Shown: positions 57,934 through 64,000 of the stretch, in pieces
How positions within the stretch are numbered: the stretch's first letter is position 1
How the letters are laid out: each line of letters starts with the position of its first letter
Source of the DNA: Rhododendron vialii
Taxonomy: Eukaryota > Streptophyta > Magnoliopsida > Ericales > Ericaceae
DNA length: 64,000 bases
Reading direction: 5' to 3'
Assembly: GCF_030253575.1 (NCBI RefSeq)
Contig: NC_080569.1
Coordinates: 27,999,501-28,063,500 of the forward strand
The notes under the pieces: model-generated
What the model saw: the letters and a program-made list of their open reading frames with translations, nothing else
What the model was told of the DNA's origin: nothing
The model's database searches: none
Program-made: the position numbers and the translations under genes

Positions 57934-60900
57934 ATGGTTGCCGGCAAGGTAAAACTTGCAATGGGCCTGCAAAAATCACCAGCAAATCCTCCCAAACAAC
58001 CAACGCATTCCTCCCCGAAGCCGCCCCCACCCGGCCCACTCCCTTCCCCGACCTCGAGCGGTAAAACCCCGCAGAAAGGCGCCGTGTTCTCGCGCTCCTT
58101 CGGCGTCTACTTCCCACGCGCCTCCGCCCAGGTTCAGCCGCGCCCGCCCGACGTCGCGGAGCTCCTCCGCCTCGTTGAGGACCTCCGCGGCCGCGAGTCC
58201 CTCCTGAAGACGCAGCTCCTCGAGCACAAGCTCCTCAGGGAGTCCGCGGCCATCGTGCCCGTCCTCGAGAAGGAGATCGCCTCGAGGGACCAGCACATTG
58301 ACCGCAACGCCAGGAAGATCGAGTGCTTGGAGGCCGAGAACGAGAGGCTGAGGCTGGATTTAGAGACCGTCCACGTGAAGACTCTGGAGGAGAAGAGAGA
58401 GTACGAGAAGAAGATGAAGGACATGGAGACTGAGATAAAAGAACTTAATAAAACGATTTTGAATTTTAGAAGTAGTGCTAGTAGTAGTAGAATCGAATCG
58501 AAGAGATTTGGAAACAATGAGGAGGATATCGATGAATGCAACAACGAGTTATCGGCTTCGCAGAGGTTTCAGGGACTGATTGATGCGTCTGTGAAATCGA
58601 ACCTGCTGAGGAGTTTGAAGAAAGGAGCGGTGAAATCGTGCGAGATTGGTGGAAATTACGATAACAGTCTCTTCCGGAGTAATAGTAGTTGCAGTAGTGC
58701 TGGTAACGAGGCGGCTGTGGAGATTGAACGGCCGAGACATTCTCGGTCTAATTCGGAAGAAATTTCCTACGCTTGTGAGCCAGTCATGAGATCTCGGGCG
58801 CCCAGGGTTCCCAAACCGCCGCCCAAGCCCTCGTCAACGCCACCAACGCCGTCATTGTCGTCGTCGTCGTCGTCTTCTTCAGAGTCGTCTTGTAACGGTT
58901 CACTCAGCGTTGTGGTGAACAGTTTATTGACGGAACAATTGATGGTGGCGGCGGCGGCTCCACCGCCTCCTCCTCCCCCGCCACCGCCGCAGCTGGCTCT
59001 TCCTCCTTTGTCGAAGGCAGCGCCGGCTACAGCACCTCCGCCGCCACCCCCTCCGCCGCCGGCGAAGGGGGTGAAGGGTGTACCGGCGAAGGTGAGGAGA
59101 GTGCCGGAGGTGGTGGAGTTCTACCACTCGCTGATGAGGCGGGATACGCGGCGGGAGTCCGGCAACGGAGGCGGCGAAGCGGCGGCGGCGAACGCACGTG
59201 ACATGATCGGGGAGATCGAGAACCGGTCGGCTCACCTGCTGGCGGTAAATTTTTTTAATGAGAAATGATTTTGTCACTCTCTTTCTTTTTTGTTAACGCC
59301 ACTTTCCTGCAATTGTATTTTTACACCAAAAAATATACTTGCGGGGAAAAGTTGCGGAAAAGTTGCGCTGACAAAAAAAAAAAAAACAGTTACAAAATCT
59401 GCAGCATTTTTAATTACCATAATAATTTTTACTGCATTTTCAGTCTTGGGGTTCTTCCATTTTTTGGCGTTGGGTTTATGGCAGTGTCAGTGACAAGTGA
59501 CCATTCTTGGTGGGTGGGGCTACCCCCTATTCATGTTTTGCAATATAAGACAGTGTTTGGATTCGAAAAGATCACGGAAGAAAAAGCTGTGATATTAATG
59601 GCCTCAATTGGCCATTTTGAGACTTCATCACGTGGTATATGAATCCAATGTGAGTTAGGCCCCATTCCAGAAACCTTCTTAAAAAATAAGAAGCTTATTT
59701 TACATTTTCAAACTCAAAAATAAAGTAAATGAAAAATACTTTTTCAATTTTTTTTGCATCGCATAAAAGATCTCATCGAGATCTTTCAAACAAGATTCAT
59801 ATTGCATATTTTTAGATTTTAATAAGCCCATAATTTTTGAGCTTGAAATTACCTTCTTAAAAAATAAGAACTTATTTTGAGTTCCGGAACGGAGCCTTAT
59901 TGGCTCCAGGTCACGTTATTCAATTTCAAAACATATAAGATCTAGGACAAATTTTTAATGTCCAGGTTATCATTGGTAGTAATACTAATAAAGCGAATTT
60001 ACTTGAGGCCATTGGATGGTTTGTTCAGTCGTTAACTTCTGAGACCCAGAAATAGACGTCGAGGTGTGCGCATACTTGACCAGATATCTGGTCATCAGAA
60101 AAAATAATGTGAGAATTACAGAGTGTCAAATGTTAGAAATTAATTGGTAACATTTGGGGTGTTTCGGCTGTAACTTGGCTGCTGATAATTCTTTGTTTAA
60201 ATGTCTGAATTGCAGATTAAGAATGATGTAGAGACACAGGGCGATTTCATTAGGTTTCTGATCAAAGAAGTGGAGAATGCTGCATTCACAGACATTGAAG
60301 ATGTTGTCCCATTTGTTAAGTGGCTCGATGATGAGCTCTCTTATCTGGTAATCCAATTAACTATTTCCGTTTGCCAATCTTACCCAGTATAGTTCGATGT
60401 TACAAACGCTTTTGGATGTAATCAAATTGTGTTGACTCTGTAAGGATTGTGTAGTGATAGTAATATTGTGGCTTTGGTTTGGCATCTTGATTCTTCAGGT
60501 TGACGAAAGGGCTGTTCTGAAACATTTTGACTGGCCAGAGCAAAAGGCCGATGCATTACGGGAGGCAGCATTTGGGTATTGTGATCTCAAGAAGCTTGTT
60601 TCCGAGGCATCATCGTTCCGTGACGGTCCTCGCCAGCCATGTTCTTCTGCTCTCAAGAAAATGCAGGCCTTATTTGAGAAGTATGAGAACTTCTTAGACC
60701 TAACTGTACATAATTAGACTATTGGACTTTATATTTGCGCAATGTTGGGGTAGTGGTAGTTTGTTGATACTAAAGTTGATGTGATTAATGCAGATTAGAG
60801 CATGGCGTTTACAATCTCTCGCGAATTAGAGAATCGGCTGCGAAGCGATACAATGTATTTCATATTCCAACAGATTGGATGCTTGATACTGGATATGTTA

Positions 60901-63132
60901 GTCAGGTAATTTGTTCATTCCTCATACTTTTCCTATTGCATCCTTTGATTGGAGTTGACATTATGTACTCATCGATCAATGATCATTAATTATAATTAGA
61001 ATTATATCTGTCTGGAAGAACTATTAAGAATAGCTGACATTTGGTCAATATGGAGATTATATATGTTATTTGCTCAATGATTATCAAGCATAACTAGCAA
61101 CCTATGGACCATGGATATAAAGAATTACATAGTTAATTAATGTCAGTTGGTCCTAATTATGGACCCGGGAATGCTGCTGAGCAGCTCCCTGTCGAGCGGG
61201 TACAGAGCAGTCGATCCGGCTGTTCATCTCGGCACGGACGACTCGGATCTAGCGCATACAAATCTGAACCGTCCATTGCTTGATTAAGATCGGCCGCTTT
61301 GCAACGCTCTACAGGGAGATGCTTGGCCATTCCCCTAATTACTGAGCCATAGTTAGTAACCTTGGGGAGGCAAGGCTAAGTCTAATTATTATTATACTAA
61401 CAAAAGTTGGGGTTACTATAGATGACAAAATGAATGGAAAGTTGTTTTTGCCTCATTTATGCTGCCCAGGCTTGCATGCGCACATGTGCAGTTCCCAGAT
61501 ATCTAAGCTGTAGTTGTTGCTTTGTCTGGTCTGTGTTTACTTGGGGTTATGAGTAAAAAACTATCACAAGATTCTCTGATGTTAATAAAATGAGAGATTT
61601 GGAAGCTTCTTTCCTGTTGCATAGTCGTATAAGTTGGAGGACTGCTTTTGTTTTGTTTTGTTTTTACGCATTTTCGTAGACATTAATGAATTAACAACCA
61701 GAGTTTAGTAGTATAATAGACCAAGAGACCCGAACCCTGAGAGGTTGGCCAAAGCTCTCTCTTAGTCTTACGTCTTAGGTTCGAAACTCTAGGTGCTATT
61801 GACTCTTGTTGGGCCAGCTTATAATACTAAGCTCTGTCCCAACTTTTATTGAGTCTCCTAGTTAACGGTGGAGTTGGTCCCCCGGGAGTAAGGAATAGTC
61901 AACGTGGGCATTAGTTGGACTGGCCACCTTAACTTACATCAACAACAACATAACATAACCCATCTAGTCCCCAATCATTGGGGGTATGAGCAGGAGATGA
62001 TTGGAGACAGACCTAATTGGAGACAGACCTAATCTTTTGCAATATATGCACAAAGTGGCTGTTCTCAAAATACCATTAAAACAGTGGCCTCCTAAACCGC
62101 CAATAACCGAGGAGCTACAAGGACGTTTTGTTGTAAAATCATGCCCCCATATCAAAGCCAAATGGCATCAGAGAGGACAGGCCTAGAGACCCAAATCAAT
62201 TTATATGCACATTACCATGCCACTTTAACTTACGTAAAAAAAATAAAAAATAAAAAGACCAAGACACTCGTAGATTTACACCCAGCTCACTCCACCATTT
62301 TTCCTTTAGCTGCATTTTGCTACCTAGTCTGGCTTGTGTTTGCTCCACCCACAAGTACTTTGTGAAGTGATAAATATTGAAGGTCAACTGGTTTACATGT
62401 ATTCATTTCAGTCCTCAATTTTTGCTACGTTCACTTAATTCAAGTTGGTTTGTTTGAATCTACACCAGATTGTCCATAATTTTGTAAGTTTGGCCATGGC
62501 AGTTAGAATACAAACGCCAGAAAGTCAATTTGGCAGGATGCTTTCGTAAATCTATTCACGTAACTAATGGGTGAAAATTCAATTTTGTTGAACTACCTCA
62601 ATGATAATTTGATGAAAAGCAGGGACAAATTGCTCTTAGTTGTTCGAATACATATTAGTATACACTATCTTTCACTTCAGTTCAAGCCAGAAAGTCAATT
62701 TGGTGGATACTGTCCATCCATTATGTAACTGAGAGACAAACACCAAAGGGCTAGGTAATGACCGTGTAAAATTTTGCAGATTAAGTTGGCGTCCGTTCAA
62801 TTAGCCATGAAGTACATGAGAAGAGTATCAGCTGAACTTGAAGTAGTCGGTGGCGGGCCCGAAGAAGAAGAGCTTATAGTTCAAGGTGTAAGGTTTGCCT
62901 TCCGAGTTCATCAGGTAAATTAAATCACCTTTTGCGGCACATGATGCAGTTATGCACAGCACACTTTTGATTACATTACCTTACGAATGTGATGATTTTA
63001 CAGTTTGCTGGAGGATTTGATGGGGAAACAATGAAAGCATTCCAAGAGTTGAGAGACAAAGCGAGATCATGTCATATACAATGCCAAAACCAGCAACAAC
63101 AGAAATACGTATGCAGGTCTGCACCTTGCTGA
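57934..63132 (+). CDS. CHUP1-like / IPGA1-like protein, complete, six exons
   Basis: Family members link organelles or microtubules to the actin cytoskeleton. CHUP1 itself anchors chloroplasts and drives actin-based movement; IPGA1 associates with cortical microtubules. Exons: 57934-59244, 60216-60347, 60499-60680, 60794-60905, 62780-62914 and 63004-63132, all GT-AG and phase-consistent, giving 666 residues. The ATG at 57934 (ACAATGG context) is the first in frame. Domains: a basic/proline-rich N-terminus (to about 70), a coiled coil (about 75-180, HIDRNARKIECLEAENERLR), a Ser-rich linker, proline tracts (about 343-352 and 369-378), then the conserved C-terminal region from KVRRVPEVVEFYHSLMRRD through DFIRFLIKEVENAAFTDIED, FVKWLDDELSYL, HFDWPEQKADALREAAFGY and GVRFAFRVHQFAGGFD. 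There is no N-terminal hydrophobic outer-envelope segment like that of CHUP1, which favours the IPGA1-like branch. It is intact. Confidence 0.93.
59990..60115 (+). mobile_element. Au-like SINE fragment in intron 1 of the CHUP1-like gene
   Basis: GAGGCCATTGGATGGTTTG, GTTAACTTCTGAGACCC and GTCGAGGTGTGCGCATACTTG match the 3' half of the Au-like SINE fragments near 6500 and 25650 (GAGGCCATTAG, TCGAGATGTGC). The tRNA-like head is not recognisable. Confidence 0.45.
61163..61335. mobile_element. MITE-like inverted-repeat insert in intron 4 of the CHUP1-like gene
   Basis: The left part GGGAATGCTGCTGAGCAGCT with CTCCCTGTCGAGCG and the right part CGCTCTACAGGGAGATGC with GGCCATTCCCC are inverted relatives. 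The flanks TAATTATGG and TAATTACTG match at seven of nine positions, as expected for an old 9-bp target duplication. Confidence 0.6.
61336..62779. other. Remainder of intron 4 of the CHUP1-like gene
   Basis: The largest intron of the gene (60906-62779, 1874 bp). It contains a SINE-like patch near 61735-61870 (box-B-like TAGGTTCGAAACTC and GTTGGGCCAGCTT). No nested gene is supportable. Confidence 0.6.
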
Positions 63133-64000
63133 ATCTGTAGCGAACTCAGCTTCAGAATTGCTACCAGCCTTTTGTTGTAAAGATAGAAACATCATGTATG
63201 TGAAAACGCAATGGCAGCAGCCATTTAGTATTCAAATTTATTCATATTAATTAATTTGGCATATGAATGCCTACCTTTCTTTACTCTTGCCTTGTGAATT
63301 TCCTGACAGAACTGAAAACTATGGAAAGATGAGACCCTTAACCTTTGATAGACGATTTTGATTGGAAAATTGTGTTCCATTTCAAATTGCTACATTGGCT
63401 CTTTCTGAGAATCCATCAAGCAGTGAGAAAGAAGTTCAGGCCTAAGTAGTAAAACTGGTACTTAAGTTAGATTACAAATTGCTACATTCCCATTCTTTTG
63501 CTTAACTGCCGACTCATGGATGGATCTCCTTCCAGTAACCAGTATTTCTTCAATGTAGCCAAAGAAATCTTTCATTTTTCACTTATTTCTACAATTGCGT
63601 TTGCTGTGTAAATTTGAGAAGAATGTGACCATGGAAATTCAATATTAGTATAAATTTCAAATGGAGGAATAAACCGGTCTTCTAAAGCCCTTGGATGGAC
63701 TTAACAGCTACTTTACAGTTTATCCGGACCGGCCCATAACCTTAGAAACTATTGAGCCGGTCCTTTCAGGAAACAATTCCCAGGGCAAGTAGGCAGTTGC
63801 TGCTACCTGGTTCATTGGTGCAAATTCAAATTTAGATAGAAAAGGCCCAGATTCGAGTTTCCATATACTCCTGACACATAAGAGCATCTCCAATCCAATA
63901 CTTTATTTGAGAGTATCAAAATACTCTATTTTATTCATAAAGTGATTTTAGAGGAAATCACTATTCCTATTTACTCCAACCACAAACATTCTATTTTTCC
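63133..64000. other. 3' flank of the CHUP1-like gene
   Basis: The 3' UTR and intergenic DNA. A polyadenylation region is plausible near 63190-63290, but no unique signal stands out. No further gene starts before the window ends. Confidence 0.5.

Noticed and set aside
58134-59277. Several long - strand frames opposite the CHUP1-like exon
   Set aside because: They are shadows of a GC-rich, proline-codon-rich exon on the + strand.

Overview
The window is nuclear DNA from a flowering plant, most likely a eudicot. It has spliced genes with GT-AG introns, an AT-rich background, long intergenic DNA crowded with plant-type transposons (L1-type LINEs, Au-like SINEs, solo LTRs, a miniature LTR element, Mutator-like and Stowaway MITEs), and three recognisable plant gene families. 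I cannot name the species. There are no operons and no bacterial features.

Layout. (1) 497-2991, + strand: the last four coding exons of a pyruvate decarboxylase gene. (2) 3.5-5.9 kb: LINE debris and, on the - strand, the 3' part of a flavin/NAD-binding reductase-like gene whose upstream end abuts a retroposon tail. (3) 10.1-44.7 kb, - strand: a tandem array of five copies of a two-exon class-II phospholipase A1 (PLA1-II, DAD1-like lipase family). In order these are A (10158-12267), B (20627-21256, a dead exon-2 fragment), C (29235-30783), D (35219-37964) and E (43011-44684). (4) 44.7-57.7 kb: a gene-poor stretch of nested MITEs. (5) 57934-63132, + strand: a complete six-exon CHUP1-like/IPGA1-like actin-associated protein gene of 666 residues.

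The lipase array has layers. A block of about 15.6 kb (roughly 5.8-21.4 kb, holding A and B) is paralogous to a block of about 11.5 kb (24.4-36.0 kb, holding C and the 3' half of D). The DNA upstream of D and E (38.0-42.9 kb and 44.7-45.7 kb) is an older, more diverged relative. Because the same ancestral site can be read two or three times, many insertions can be dated relative to each other and checked against empty sites. One solo LTR is shared by both young blocks. A second solo LTR, a LINE carrying a nested miniature LTR element, and a short MITE occur only in the first block. A Mutator-like foldback element and two small MITEs occur only upstream of D.

A, C, D and E keep the GHSLG nucleophile motif and the Asp and His of a lipase triad and splice at the same SARDQ|V junction. 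They differ in start codon, intron length (253 to 1453 bp) and, for A, in a C-terminal tail read from foreign DNA. From memory of Arabidopsis, the PLA1-IIgamma/DSEL gene (At4g18550) lies beside the CHUP1-like gene At4g18570, so the lipase array plus the CHUP1-like gene probably reflect conserved gene order. I found no convincing undescribed multi-gene system. The most noteworthy signals are the layered duplication and insertion history and the altered lipase copies.
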